Source of the DNA: Bacillota bacterium
GTDB taxonomy: Bacteria; Bacillota; Clostridia; Peptostreptococcales; Anaerovoracaceae
Reading direction: 5' to 3'
Assembly (NCBI GenBank): GCA_023415235.1
Contig: JAEZLP010000031.1
Coordinates: forward strand, 57,921 to 121,920
DNA length: 64,000 nucleotides
A model generated the notes under the pieces. It did no database searches and was not told the DNA's origin. It saw nothing but the letters and a program-made list of their open reading frames with translations. Below are positions 17,513 through 25,994 of this stretch, piece by piece (position 1 is the first letter of the stretch; each line of letters opens with the position of its first letter). A program made the translations under genes and the position numbers.

Positions 17513-18001
17513 TTATGATTCCATGATGATTTTGCTGAATTTTCGTACCTTGTCGTCCAATTCCTTTGCGCTCATCTTTTTTAGATCCTCGAAACCCGCT
17601 GTATCCCTGATTCTGTTTCTGCTCAGTTTTTCCTTTATTTTTCCGAAACATTTGCCCGTGTCGGTACCGGGACTGCAAGTGGCGAACAGAAATATGTTCT
17701 TATCTTTGATTTTGGTGTCGGATAGGAATGTGTTCAAAGGAGGTGCAGGGCTGCCGGCCCATATCGGTGTTCCGATCACCAGCGTATCATATTCTTCCAA
17801 TTTGATCTCATCATTCAGCAATTTGGGCTTCTTTTGCAGTAATACACTCATACCGCCCAGGAAATACTTGCCGATGCCTTTGTTTGGGATTTCCTTTTCC
17901 GGTTTCAGATCGATGATATCCGCCCCTAATCTTTCCGCAATCATTTTTGCAACCAATTTTGTATTTCCTGTAAGTGAATAGTAAATAACAACTGATTTCA
18001 T
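17513..18001 (-). CDS. Flavodoxin-like protein
   Basis: A 162-residue FMN-binding electron-transfer or quinone-reductase-like protein. The N-terminus KSVVIYYSLTGNTKLVAKMIAE carries the FMN phosphate loop (S/T-x-T-G-N-T), TLVIGTPIWAGSPAPPLNTFL is the second FMN loop with the tryptophan, and KNIFLFATCSPGTD the third. Two adjacent ATGs (18004 and 18001) follow AAGGGGGG; the second is used. The upstream in-frame extension lacks similarity. The redox partner is unknown. Confidence 0.88.
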   Translation of the reverse strand: MKSVVIYYSLTGNTKLVAKMIAERLGADIIDLKPEKEIPNKGIGKYFLGGMSVLLQKKPKLLNDEIKLEEYDTLVIGTPIWAGSPAPPLNTFLSDTKIKDKNIFLFATCSPGTDTGKCFGKIKEKLSRNRIRDTAGFEDLKKMSAKELDDKVRKFSKIIMES

Positions 18002-18233
18002 CATTAACCCCCCTTTCCTTATTAACCAGTTACTTATTTTATTACCATACTTCAGACCAATATTCAATCAATTCCTTCTTTATTCTATTAATTCCTTTTT
18101 TTCCCCAAAAATTTGTCTAAAAAGCTGAGCGGCAGCGGTAACAATAAAGAAATATAAATTGCTTTGAAGACCGTTTTAGTTTTATCTCGTTATATTTTAA
18201 GGATAATTTAACCAATTTCTAATTTAAGCGGAA

Positions 18234-18262
18234 TTGACTAATCAATCGCTATGGTATATATA
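18234..18262 (+). promoter_or_regulatory. Sigma-A promoter of the esterase gene
   Basis: TTGACT (18234-18239), 17 bases, TATATA (18257-18262), 57 bases before the start at 18319. This is the only feature seen in the 317-bp interval 18002-18318 apart from the flavodoxin leader. Confidence 0.7.
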
Positions 18263-18318
18263 TGGAACGATCATAACTTACTTAAAAGGGGATTTTGATA
18301 AGAGTGGAGGTTGTCATT

Positions 18319-19107
18319 ATGAGTATGAAGGGAAAATTGAAATGTGTGCGGTTTGTGGAACGACTGACTTCCTTACCGGACGGCGTTACCGTTGAAAAGT
18401 CAGATTATGTTCCTCTCTATGCGGAATGGATCCGCCCGGAGAGCGCCGAAAAGGACAAGGTAATTCTTTACTTTCACGGAGGGGGACCTGTCATGGGCAA
18501 TGCAAAATCCCGCCGCAGCATCGTGGCTAATTTTGTGAAGATGACGGGATATCAGGCTCTTCTGTTTGACTACCGTCCGGCTGCGGAGCACCCGGCGCCA
18601 TCTGCAGTCAAGGATTCAGCCGACATATACCGATGGATGCTGGATCAGGGCTACCGACCGGAGGATATTGTCTTTGTCGGTGATTCCGCAGGTGGTGGAA
18701 TCGAAATAGGCACCCTGCTGAAGCTGAAGGATGACCGCATCCCTATGCCGGCAGCTTGTGTCGCTTTTTCTCCCAGTCTTGACATGACCATGTCAGGAGA
18801 ATCCACACATCCTTATACATCGCCTCTTTTGGGTAATCTTGACGGACTGCCTCCCATCATGATTCATGTGGGAAACGACGAGGTTCTTAGGGATGATTCC
18901 ACACGCTTCGGTGAAAAGGCCGACGCCGCGGGAGTGAATATTCATGTAAAGGTATGGAAAGGAATGTCCCATTGCTTCCCTCTCCTTAATCCCTTGTTTG
19001 AGGAGGCAACGGAAGCCATGAAGCAGGTAACCGTTTTTATCAGGCAGAATATACAAAAAGACAGGAGACTGGCGGCTTCACTCCTGTATTTGATGCTGTA
19101 CCTCTGA
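18319..19107 (+). CDS. Alpha/beta hydrolase, hormone-sensitive-lipase family esterase
   Basis: A 262-residue carboxylesterase-type enzyme. The oxyanion motif HGGG (in ILYFHGGGPVMG), nucleophile GDSAGGG, catalytic Asp in MIHVGNDEVLRDD and His in GMSHCF are all present, in family order. Compared with typical family IV esterases (about 300-320 residues) the sequence jumps from SPSLDMTMSGEST to PYTSPLLGNLDGLPP, leaving out roughly 25 residues of the usual connecting segment, so the cap or dimer region is reduced; activity may still be retained. GTGGAGG is nine bases before the chosen ATG; an in-frame start at 18295 has no ribosome binding site. Confidence 0.87.
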   Translation: MSMKGKLKCVRFVERLTSLPDGVTVEKSDYVPLYAEWIRPESAEKDKVILYFHGGGPVMGNAKSRRSIVANFVKMTGYQALLFDYRPAAEHPAPSAVKDSADIYRWMLDQGYRPEDIVFVGDSAGGGIEIGTLLKLKDDRIPMPAACVAFSPSLDMTMSGESTHPYTSPLLGNLDGLPPIMIHVGNDEVLRDDSTRFGEKADAAGVNIHVKVWKGMSHCFPLLNPLFEEATEAMKQVTVFIRQNIQKDRRLAASLLYLMLYL

Positions 19108-19125
19108 TCGTAATCCGGCACAATT

Positions 19126-19680
19126 TTATTCCTGAACCTGTTTTAGAAATTCCGCAGTCGATATCACTTTGGCAAATACGTTCTGCAGCGAGGCCATAAA
19201 CGTTCCGTGGACTACGGAGGCTGGAATCAGGTCTTTTTCCCACACCAGATCTTTTGTCGCGCATGCGTCATGAAGCACCGTTGTCGGTATTCCCAAGCTA
19301 TTCGCCGCTCTCACCGTGGTATCGACGCACATATGGCTCATCATTCCGCATATTACGATATGTTCGATGTTTTTCCCTGTCAGTTCATCCGCCAGACCCG
19401 TATCAAAGAAGGAATTTGGCGTATGCTTGACGAATACCTTTTCCCCTCCCATCGGATGAACAGTATCATGGATTTCAGCTCCTTCGGTGTCAGGCAGGAA
19501 GAAATTTGCTCCCTTTCTTGTGCTGATATGCTGAACATGATAAACGGGCAGCCCTTTTCGTCGGAAAAAGTCCAGCGCCAGTCTGGCATTTTCCGCCGCC
19601 TTTTCAGGCTCATGAAGTTCGTTCTTCCCGCCTTTGAAATAGTCTTTCTGAATGTCAATGATAATCAGCCCCATTTTCAT
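19126..19680 (-). CDS. Cysteine hydrolase, isochorismatase-like family
   Basis: A 184-residue amidohydrolase of the isochorismatase/nicotinamidase fold. The catalytic triad is visible: Asp in LIIIDIQKDYF, Lys in VFVKHTPNSFF and Cys in VICGMMSHMCVDTT; a cis-peptide precedes the MSHMC segment as in the family. GGGAG is eight bases from the ATG at 19678-19680. The next gene upstream (VOC protein) ends five bases before, so they form an operon with the PfkB gene. Substrate unknown; nicotinamidase-specific metal ligands (DxHxxxH) are not seen. Confidence 0.88.
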   Translation of the reverse strand: MKMGLIIIDIQKDYFKGGKNELHEPEKAAENARLALDFFRRKGLPVYHVQHISTRKGANFFLPDTEGAEIHDTVHPMGGEKVFVKHTPNSFFDTGLADELTGKNIEHIVICGMMSHMCVDTTVRAANSLGIPTTVLHDACATKDLVWEKDLIPASVVHGTFMASLQNVFAKVISTAEFLKQVQE

Positions 19681-19685
19681 GAAAA

Positions 19686-20078
19686 TCACTCCCTCTCCGC
19701 TACGATTTCCACTTCATTTCCGTCAGGATCCAGAATACAGCTCTCATAGTAGCCGTCCCCGGTTACCCGCGGGGCACTTTTCAAGGCATATCCGTCTTCT
19801 GACAATAAATTTGTAAGTTTATCCACATCTTCTCTGCATCCGACGCAGAACGCAAGATGAGTAAGACCGTTTTTTGATGATGCTGCGACCCTTCCACTGA
19901 AAACCGGATGCTGCATGAGCTCCAGTCTTGCTCCTGATTCAAATGTGATAAAATAGGTCTTAAGTCCTGTTTTCCTGTTATGGTACAGGGCATTTGCCCT
20001 TCCTGAAAAATACTTTTCATAAAAAGCCTTCAAGCGTTCCAAGTCGCTTGTATAAATGGCAATGTGATCTAAATACAT
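19686..20078 (-). CDS. VOC-family protein (glyoxalase/bleomycin-resistance fold)
   Basis: 130 residues with two beta-alpha-beta-beta-beta modules: DHIAIYTSDLERLKAFYEKYF at the start, GARLELMQHP, THLAFCVGCREDVDKL, and GDGYYESCILDPDGNEVEIV at the end. Metal-ligand positions His (DHIAIY), Glu (LELMQ), His (LTHLAF) and Glu (NEVEIV) are all present, as in metal-dependent VOC enzymes such as glyoxalase I or epimerases. The reaction cannot be assigned. It sits between the PfkB kinase and the cysteine hydrolase genes in one leftward operon. Confidence 0.88.
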   Translation of the reverse strand: MYLDHIAIYTSDLERLKAFYEKYFSGRANALYHNRKTGLKTYFITFESGARLELMQHPVFSGRVAASSKNGLTHLAFCVGCREDVDKLTNLLSEDGYALKSAPRVTGDGYYESCILDPDGNEVEIVAERE

Positions 20079-20092
20079 ACCCCTGTCTCCCT

Positions 20093-21037
20093 CTAATACA
20101 ACAAGCTTCTTACATTCACCTTTCCGGCCGATTTCAGGACTTCTTCAAAGCTGCAGAACTGGGTTCCGTCCTTGGACACCGTAATGGTGCTTGCCGCTGT
20201 GGTTAGTCTTGCAATTTCATGGAGAGAATCCTGCTTCAGTATGGAGTAGGCAAGGGTGGCAACCATGGCATCTCCCGCTCCTACTGTGCTTCTCACTGAA
20301 ATATTCCAGCTGTCTGCCTTAAATAATTCATCTCTGTTGGCATAGACCGCGCCGTCCGGTCCCATGGAGGCTATGACGATTTCTATGCCGCGGTCGATCA
20401 GCTTTCTGGCCGCCTCCCCTACCTGACGATAGTTGCTGAATTCCTGACGGAAAATGGTTCCCAATTCCTTCAGATTTGGTTTCACCGCATAGGGCAACGC
20501 CTTCAGGCCTTCTGTAAGAGCCAGCCCGTCGGCGTCAAGCAATACCTTTGCCCCTTTTCTTTTTGCAATCTCCGTGCAATTTCCATAGAAATCCACCGGA
20601 ATCCCGGGAGGCAGGCTGCCGCTGAGCACCACGATTTCTGCCTGAGCCGACATTGTTTCCAGCTTTTCAAGAAAGATACTAACCTGTTCAGGCGCTACCT
20701 CGAATCCCGGTTCATTGATTTCCGTCACTTTTCCGGCGCTTTCGTCGTACAGCTTATAGTTGGTTCTCGTCTCCCCTTCCACTTTCAGAAAGTCGCAATC
20801 CAGACCCGAGCTCTTTAAAAGTTCCAGCAGAGCATCTCCCTGACGGCCTGCCATCATACCTAAAACTGTAACATCCACGCCAAAGCTATGCAGGACTCGG
20901 CCCACATTAATCCCCTTTCCGCCCGGATCAAGCCGCGTACCTGACGCTCGATTCAAGCCATAGGGAGTCAGCTTGCTCAGCAGGATGGTTTTATCAATGG
21001 ATGGATTCATGGCAACAGCTATGACTCTTTTGTCCAT
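20093..21037 (-). CDS. PfkB-family hexose kinase, 1-phosphofructokinase / tagatose-6-phosphate kinase type
   Basis: 314 residues of the LacC/FruK branch: MNPSIDKTILLSKL, DPGGKGINVGRVLHSFG (substrate loop), ETRTNYKLYDE, EINEPG, VVLSGSLPPGIP, and the ATP/anion-hole motif STVGAGDAMVAT with the catalytic Asp. Such enzymes phosphorylate fructose 1-phosphate or tagatose 6-phosphate. There is no PTS transporter or DeoR regulator next to it, which is unusual for fruK, so the gene symbol is left blank. GGAAAGGAG precedes the ATG. It leads an operon with the VOC protein and cysteine hydrolase. Confidence 0.88.
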   Translation of the reverse strand: MDKRVIAVAMNPSIDKTILLSKLTPYGLNRASGTRLDPGGKGINVGRVLHSFGVDVTVLGMMAGRQGDALLELLKSSGLDCDFLKVEGETRTNYKLYDESAGKVTEINEPGFEVAPEQVSIFLEKLETMSAQAEIVVLSGSLPPGIPVDFYGNCTEIAKRKGAKVLLDADGLALTEGLKALPYAVKPNLKELGTIFRQEFSNYRQVGEAARKLIDRGIEIVIASMGPDGAVYANRDELFKADSWNISVRSTVGAGDAMVATLAYSILKQDSLHEIARLTTAASTITVSKDGTQFCSFEEVLKSAGKVNVRSLLY

Positions 21038-21084
21038 AGGTTTTCTCCTTTCCGAACAGTTCCGTGCATTACCCGAACCATTTT

Positions 21085-21113
21085 TTGTAAACTTCCTTTA
21101 TTTGGATTATACC
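21085..21113 (+). promoter_or_regulatory. Sigma-A promoter for the C45 hydrolase / AraC unit
   Basis: TTGTAA (21085-21090), 17-base spacer, TATACC (21108-21113). On the other strand a TATAAT (complement of 21106-21111) may serve the divergent PfkB gene, so the two transcription units could share this 170-bp region. Confidence 0.6.
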
Positions 21114-21207
21114 ACAGCCATGCAATAAAATAAGCAGAATTTATCAAATCTCCTAACATTGGCTCTGATATCCTAAAGACAGATTAAAATAAAAGGAGGA
21201 TAAATGA

Positions 21208-22320
21208 ATGGGACGTCAATCAAATCATTTACTGCTTGAGGGAAGCAGCTACGATGCCGGCAGGACACTCGGGAGAATTTGCAGAAGCATTCCGGATTTA
21301 GAAGGATTTGTGAGAGCTAGCGGAACCTGTTTCTCAAATCAGGAGACAACACAAATGCTAAAGCTATTTGAAGAATACTGTCCCGGTCTAAACGAGGAAA
21401 TCCAAGGTTTTGCCGTGGAATTGGGAATCCTGCCCCGTCAGGTATTCTATTATGCCATGACCTATCTTCGCCCCGGCTGCAGTCAGATGGCTGTACTGCC
21501 ATCCAAAACCGAAAATGGCCATATCCTGATGGCACGGAACTATGATTTCAGCGACAAAATGGAGGAAATGACACTGGTTACTACTAAAATAAAAGGAAAA
21601 TATGCTCACATCGGTTTCTCCCTGCTGCAGTTTGGCAGGGAAGACGGAATGAACGAGCATGGTCTTGCTGTGAGTCAGACTTCCGCAGGTCTTCCGGTCG
21701 GTAATTTTGAATTCGCTGCCAAACCAGCTATCATCGGTCTTCAATTCTGGGCTGTGATCCGGTCGGTGCTGGAAAATTGCAAAGATGTGGAGGACGCGAT
21801 CCAATGGACGAAGGACATGCCCATCGCTTTTAACATCAACCTGATGGTGGCAGATCCATACGGAAACGCGGCGCTCATCGAAACCTTCAATGGTATCAAA
21901 GCGGTCAGAAGAATCGACGCGCAGTCGGAAAAACAGTTTATTCATTCAACAAATCACGTACATCTGGAGGAATTAAAATCATTTGCTCCCATGAGCATGA
22001 AGAATTCTTTGGAACGGTATCTGCTGATCGAGGATACGTTAAACAATATTAATCCGATTTCAATCGATGATTTAAAGAGGCTGCTGACCACGAAATATCC
22101 CGAAGGTCTCCGCTGCAACTTCTATGATGAGTTTTTCGGTTGTCTCCACAGCATGGTATTTGACGTAAGCGAAGGAATTGTGTATATTTGTTTTGGAACA
22201 CCGGCGGACAGTAAATGGCATAGTTTTCGTGTCTGCGATGAAGTTCATCAGAAAAGCTACCCTGTTGTCATGGAAAGAGAAAAAGCTCCTGCAGATTTCT
22301 TTCGGATGATTTCAGGATGA
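21208..22320 (+). CDS. C45-family autoproteolytic acyltransferase/hydrolase (linear amide hydrolase, Ntn fold)
   Basis: 370 residues resembling the acyl-CoA:6-aminopenicillanate acyltransferase-type Ntn hydrolases. The pro-region (1-90) ends before the likely nucleophile Cys91 (RPGCSQMAVL); HILMARNYDFSD, GMNEHGLAVSQTS and the later STNHVHLEELK are family motifs. These enzymes self-cleave before the cysteine and act on linear amides such as bile salts, N-acyl amino acids or peptides, mostly uncharacterised in Clostridia. AAAGGAGGA precedes the ATG. The next gene, an AraC/GyrI regulator, starts directly at its stop codon, so the two are co-transcribed and the regulator may sense a substrate or product. 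Confidence 0.85.
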   Translation: MGRQSNHLLLEGSSYDAGRTLGRICRSIPDLEGFVRASGTCFSNQETTQMLKLFEEYCPGLNEEIQGFAVELGILPRQVFYYAMTYLRPGCSQMAVLPSKTENGHILMARNYDFSDKMEEMTLVTTKIKGKYAHIGFSLLQFGREDGMNEHGLAVSQTSAGLPVGNFEFAAKPAIIGLQFWAVIRSVLENCKDVEDAIQWTKDMPIAFNINLMVADPYGNAALIETFNGIKAVRRIDAQSEKQFIHSTNHVHLEELKSFAPMSMKNSLERYLLIEDTLNNINPISIDDLKRLLTTKYPEGLRCNFYDEFFGCLHSMVFDVSEGIVYICFGTPADSKWHSFRVCDEVHQKSYPVVMEREKAPADFFRMISG

Positions 22321-23220
22321 TTGCCGATTGTGAGTGAAAAGAAAATGAATTACCTGGAACAGCTGGAAAAAGCAATTCTGTTTATTGAAAGCAATCTCGT
22401 TGATGATATCAGAGTCGATGAGGTAGCCGACGCCGCCGGCTACTCCTATTATCATTTTCACAGAATATTTGAGGCAGCACTTGGTGAGACGGTCGGGAAT
22501 TATATCCGTTCACGCAGGTTGTGCAGGGCCGCAGGCGAGCTTCTCTATACTGATAAAAAGATACTGGATATTGCGGTCAGCTATCAGTTTGATTCTCAGG
22601 AAGCATTCAACCGTGCCTTCAAGAAGGTTTACCAGGTTTCTCCGGGAACCTACCGAAAAAACAGAATTGATACGCTCATCGGAAATAAAAAGGAACTGAA
22701 TCCGCTTCGGTTGAAACACCTATCACAAGGAGTCACTATTCAGCCCTGTATCCGGGAGATCGGGCCAGTCATGTTGATCGGGCTTCGCGGGAAATCTTCT
22801 CTTCGGAACAACCGGATCCATTCGCTGTGGAAGACATTCAACGCAAGAGTCTCCGAGATTCCAAACACGGTCGGCGGAATTCGAGGATACGGTGTCTGCG
22901 AGGCGGACCCGGATTTTGATCTCAAGATATTTGAGGAAACCACCGAATCCAGCCACTTTATCGGCGCCGAAGTCAGCTCCCCTTCCGTCATTCCTCATGG
23001 AATGGACTCAAAGGTTCTCAAGGGCGGAAAATATGCTGTATTTACTCACAAGGGAAAGCTGGATACTCTGCATATGACTTACGAGTTTATATGGGGCACC
23101 TGGGTTCTCTGTTCCGGATACGAGATTGACCTTAGAGATGATTTTGAATTTTATGACGAGCGATTTCTTGGCCCTGATCAGGATGCTTCCGAATTTGACA
23201 TTTATATTCCTATAAAATAG
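22321..23220 (+). CDS. AraC-family regulator with GyrI-like effector-binding domain
   Basis: An AraC/XylS activator of the Rob/BmrR-like architecture: two helix-turn-helix motifs in about residues 15-110 (RVDEVADAAGYSYYHFHRIFEA and DIAVSYQFDSQEAFNRAFKKVYQVSPGTYRK), then a GyrI-like small-molecule domain (about 140-299; RLKHLSQGVTIQPC, KYAVFTHKGKLDTL, FEFYDERFLGP). Start choice is uncertain: TTG 22321 is directly after the upstream TGA, GTG 22330 and ATG 22345 (MNYLEQLEKAI) are possible; the HTH domain begins after all of them. It is translationally linked to the C45 hydrolase gene. A hairpin follows its stop. Confidence 0.9.
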   Translation: MPIVSEKKMNYLEQLEKAILFIESNLVDDIRVDEVADAAGYSYYHFHRIFEAALGETVGNYIRSRRLCRAAGELLYTDKKILDIAVSYQFDSQEAFNRAFKKVYQVSPGTYRKNRIDTLIGNKKELNPLRLKHLSQGVTIQPCIREIGPVMLIGLRGKSSLRNNRIHSLWKTFNARVSEIPNTVGGIRGYGVCEADPDFDLKIFEETTESSHFIGAEVSSPSVIPHGMDSKVLKGGKYAVFTHKGKLDTLHMTYEFIWGTWVLCSGYEIDLRDDFEFYDERFLGPDQDASEFDIYIPIK

Positions 23221-23240
23221 AAACCGCCGCCGGCGGTTTC
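23220..23240. terminator. GC-rich hairpin between convergent genes
   Basis: GAAACCGCC (23220-23228) and GGCGGTTTC (23232-23240) form a perfect 9-bp stem with a three-base loop immediately after the AraC gene stop. The following T-run is short (TTCTTAG), so it may act in both directions with modest efficiency. Confidence 0.65.
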
Positions 23241-23246
23241 TTAGTA

Positions 23247-23702
23247 TCAAAATATCGGTACACAGATTTCACAGAAATGGTTAAGAACCAATTCCATACG
23301 ATACCGCTCCAGAACTGGTCTTGATTCATCGAACCGGCAGCCATGGCTGCTCAACTCGGGGAAAATACCGGCCCAGGCTTCCTGTAAGGCTTCCGCCGTG
23401 TGCTCGATCTGAAAAACGGCGTAGCAACCCCCTTCCAACGTGCCTTGATGGATCGTTTCATCCCTTAAGCAATAATCCGCTGAAATGACAAGACAGGTAT
23501 CATACCGGCAGTTTTCCGGCCTTGTCGTTTCGGGATTGTCCCGCGGAATTCCCAGCAGGATAGCTTCCTTGTGAAACAAATCATTGGATTTCGCCCAGCT
23601 TTTCAGCTTTTCCATGGTCTGTACGTTTCCGGCTCCATATGGGCCTGTATGCCTGATGAATGCGATTCGATACGGTGGGATCTGTTCGATGTTCATTTTC
23701 AT
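23247..23702 (-). CDS. Stand-alone GyrI-like (SbmC/AraC effector-binding) domain protein
   Basis: 151 residues forming a single GyrI-like small-molecule-binding domain: IEQIPPYRIAFIRHTGPYG is the typical first strand and loop, then LLGIPRDNPETTRPENCRYDTCLVI, GGCYAVFQIEHTAEALQEAWAGIF and RPVLERYR (usually P-x-x-E-x-Y). SbmC/GyrI proteins protect gyrase or hydrolyse/sequester toxins; many stand-alone forms are uncharacterised. AAAGGAAA precedes the ATG. It is convergent with the AraC regulator that carries the same kind of domain. Confidence 0.85.
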   Translation of the reverse strand: MKMNIEQIPPYRIAFIRHTGPYGAGNVQTMEKLKSWAKSNDLFHKEAILLGIPRDNPETTRPENCRYDTCLVISADYCLRDETIHQGTLEGGCYAVFQIEHTAEALQEAWAGIFPELSSHGCRFDESRPVLERYRMELVLNHFCEICVPIF

Positions 23703-23808
23703 GGCTTGTTTCCTTTCTATTACTCATTATATTTAGGGTTAATCAAACAATACAATGCTTTAAAATGGAAATCAAACCAAATTTTAAAATTTTCTTCTAT
23801 TTTCGAAT

Positions 23809-24600
23809 TCAGGCAGTTCCTACAGATGACACATAGCTTCTTATAAACTCTTTCTGAATATAAGCCGTGTAAGGATGACTCATGCGATATCCCAGCTTTT
23901 CCGCCAACGAAACAGAACGCAGATCATGGGCATCCCAGCTTGGATACAAACCTCGTCGCAGACATTCCAGAATCAGTCTGGCCCCGCAGGCTAAAGCAAG
24001 GCCTTTTCGCTGGTATTCCGGCTTTGTATCGATTTCTATCTCAATTCCGCCGTCATAGATGATATAGGAGGATGCGCCTGATACAAGCTCCCCCCGGTGA
24101 ATGACGGCAACGCCGATTCCTCGTTTGCTGTAATCCTGATAGTCTGAAAATTGCGAGCACAGGTCTTTTGACCAGGCTTCCCGCATTGCACTGTGATATA
24201 ATTCTTCATCAAAAAGCCTCAGAGAATAGTCATCGCCAAGAGACTCTGAATATTGGGCCAGCTTAGGAATGTCAAAAGCATCCGGTTCTTTTTTAAAAGC
24301 ATACCGCAACGCCTTTTCCACATCATTTCCAAATACGGTCTCAATTGTCTTCCCCCAGTCTTCATTGCGGGGGACCATAATCGGAGCAGCTGCCTGCGAT
24401 GCAAGCCGCTGGTCCGGTGTTCCGGCAAAGAAGCAGATATCTCCCACTACAAGCTGAGCTGCAGCAGGCTCTTCCTTATCATCCACAATCGCATATCCCA
24501 TACATCCCTGCAAACATGACCAAATAAAGGTTTCATCCCATCCCGAGAAAAATGGCGCTATTTTACGAATATCAACCAAAGCATCAAATCCTTTCACCAT
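23809..24600 (-). CDS. GNAT-family N-acetyltransferase (PF12746-like)
   Basis: About 263 residues. The C-terminal half has the GNAT acetyl-CoA site: ASSYIIYDGGIEIEIDTKPEYQRKGLALACGARLILECL, with Q-R-K-G-L-A as the pyrophosphate loop, then LYPSWDAHDLRSVSLAEKLGY. The N-terminal half (GWDETFIWSCLQGCMGYAIVDD) is specific to this Clostridia/Bacilli subfamily. No good ribosome binding site precedes the ATG at 24598-24600, but the upstream GNAT gene stops four bases earlier, so translation is probably by re-initiation. Acceptor unknown. Confidence 0.85.
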   Translation of the reverse strand: MVKGFDALVDIRKIAPFFSGWDETFIWSCLQGCMGYAIVDDKEEPAAAQLVVGDICFFAGTPDQRLASQAAAPIMVPRNEDWGKTIETVFGNDVEKALRYAFKKEPDAFDIPKLAQYSESLGDDYSLRLFDEELYHSAMREAWSKDLCSQFSDYQDYSKRGIGVAVIHRGELVSGASSYIIYDGGIEIEIDTKPEYQRKGLALACGARLILECLRRGLYPSWDAHDLRSVSLAEKLGYRMSHPYTAYIQKEFIRSYVSSVGTA

Positions 24601-24604
24601 ACGG

Positions 24605-25273
24605 TTAGGAAACCGTATCAAATCTTGGGCTTCTCATTCCCAGCATTTCACGGAACCTTTCCTGGGACGGCAGATCATTCCGCAGCTCTTTTTCAGGGAA
24701 ACCTTTATCAAACTCCTTTGCAGCAGCTTCATCAACCTCATAGATAGCATCTTCTACGAAACGGCCGCTTATGCCGGATAATGCTCCTTCGTATAACTCG
24801 ATTGCCAGAAGCGAAGCATCATACATATTGTCCGACGAGCCGATATGAAAAGTTTCGCCTGCTATAAAGCCAAACCTGCTGTAATAGTCCGGATCGCCGT
24901 AAATCAGAATTGCCTTGTATCCAAGTTCTTTTGCGATTTTTTTCGTATGCTCAATCAGCATGCCTCCGATTCCCTTTCCCTGATACTCCGGCAGGACTGA
25001 TATGGGGCCGAAAGAGACCACCTCATAAGTTTTGCCGTCGTCCGCTTCGATTTTCGCCTTTGTATATGCGATATTCCCAACAATTTTCCCATTCACTTCC
25101 GCTACGAAGTCCAGCTCCTTGATAAACGAATCGGCATCTCTCATCGCATGCATAAGATAGTGCTCATCACACCCCGGGACATGCAGATTCCAAAAGGCTT
25201 CTCTCGTCAATTCCTCCACGGCTTTGTAATCCGAAACGGCCTCGTTTCGCAGCTTAATATCCGTCTTGTTCAT
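24605..25273 (-). CDS. GNAT-family N-acetyltransferase (YhbS-like)
   Basis: 222 residues with a clear N-terminal GNAT fold: VSFGPISVLPEYQGKGIGGMLIEHTKKIAKELGYKAILIYGDPDYYSRFGF, where Q-G-K-G-I-G is the acetyl-CoA loop and YYSRFGF the YhbS-like hallmark. GAGGGAAG precedes the ATG at 25271-25273; a 20-codon upstream extension is not supported. It forms a tight pair with the second GNAT gene downstream. Confidence 0.88.
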   Translation of the reverse strand: MNKTDIKLRNEAVSDYKAVEELTREAFWNLHVPGCDEHYLMHAMRDADSFIKELDFVAEVNGKIVGNIAYTKAKIEADDGKTYEVVSFGPISVLPEYQGKGIGGMLIEHTKKIAKELGYKAILIYGDPDYYSRFGFIAGETFHIGSSDNMYDASLLAIELYEGALSGISGRFVEDAIYEVDEAAAKEFDKGFPEKELRNDLPSQERFREMLGMRSPRFDTVS

Positions 25274-25350
25274 GGGCTTCCCTCGCACTTCCTTTCTGGT
25301 TTGGTTTTTCAATTTATTAAATTTTAATTCCAATCTGTAAATTATTCAAC

Positions 25351-25977
25351 TTATTTCACCGGAGAAAGTCCCTTCAGCAGCAGTCGGATATGTTCCGCAG
25401 CCACCTGTTTTAGATTAAAGTCGGGATACCGGATACACCATTCGTAGGTAAGCCCGCGGATAGCCATGACAAAATGACGTGTCAATGCCTCAAGCGACAA
25501 TTCGCTCACGAATTCCTGCCGCCGTATGCCTCGTTCCAGTACCTCCCGGATAAGCGCATATAAATCTCTGCTATAACCTTTTACCGCCTCCATATTGACC
25601 GTGCCGGAAAGCAGCTGCCGATAAACCGCCCTCATGTTGTCACAGCCCAACTGAGTTGTAAGTAGATCGAAAATTCTATCCACAAAGGCGAGCATCACAT
25701 CGGCTGAGGCCATTTCATCCGGTAATCCCTCAAGAAAGGCTTTATACTGCGTGTCCATCCTCTCGACATGAGCCATTATAAGTTCGAGAACCAGCGCGTC
25801 CTTGGATTCAAAATGCACATAAAACGTGCCCTTTGTGACCCCCGCCATGCGCGTGATGGCCTCAACGCTGACATCCTGATAATCATGTACACGAAACAAT
25901 TCTTCTGCGCACGCATAGAGCTGTTTTTTTGTCTCCGCGCCCTGTTCTTTTGTCCGGTTATTTTTCCGAGTTTCCAT
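25351..25977 (-). CDS. TetR/AcrR-family transcriptional regulator
   Basis: 208 residues: an N-terminal TetR helix-turn-helix (about 15-62; KKQLYACAEELFRVHDYQDVSVEAITRMAGVTKGTFYVHFESKDAL) and an all-helical ligand domain with no clear relative. The open frame extends 57 codons upstream into the surface-protein gene, but GGGGGT and the ATG at 25975-25977 set the start. It lies 17 bp after the SLH surface-protein gene on the same strand, so it is likely co-transcribed with it and may regulate it or the nearby GNAT genes. Confidence 0.9.
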   Translation of the reverse strand: METRKNNRTKEQGAETKKQLYACAEELFRVHDYQDVSVEAITRMAGVTKGTFYVHFESKDALVLELIMAHVERMDTQYKAFLEGLPDEMASADVMLAFVDRIFDLLTTQLGCDNMRAVYRQLLSGTVNMEAVKGYSRDLYALIREVLERGIRRQEFVSELSLEALTRHFVMAIRGLTYEWCIRYPDFNLKQVAAEHIRLLLKGLSPVK

Positions 25978-25994
25978 TTCGAATTTACCCCCAT

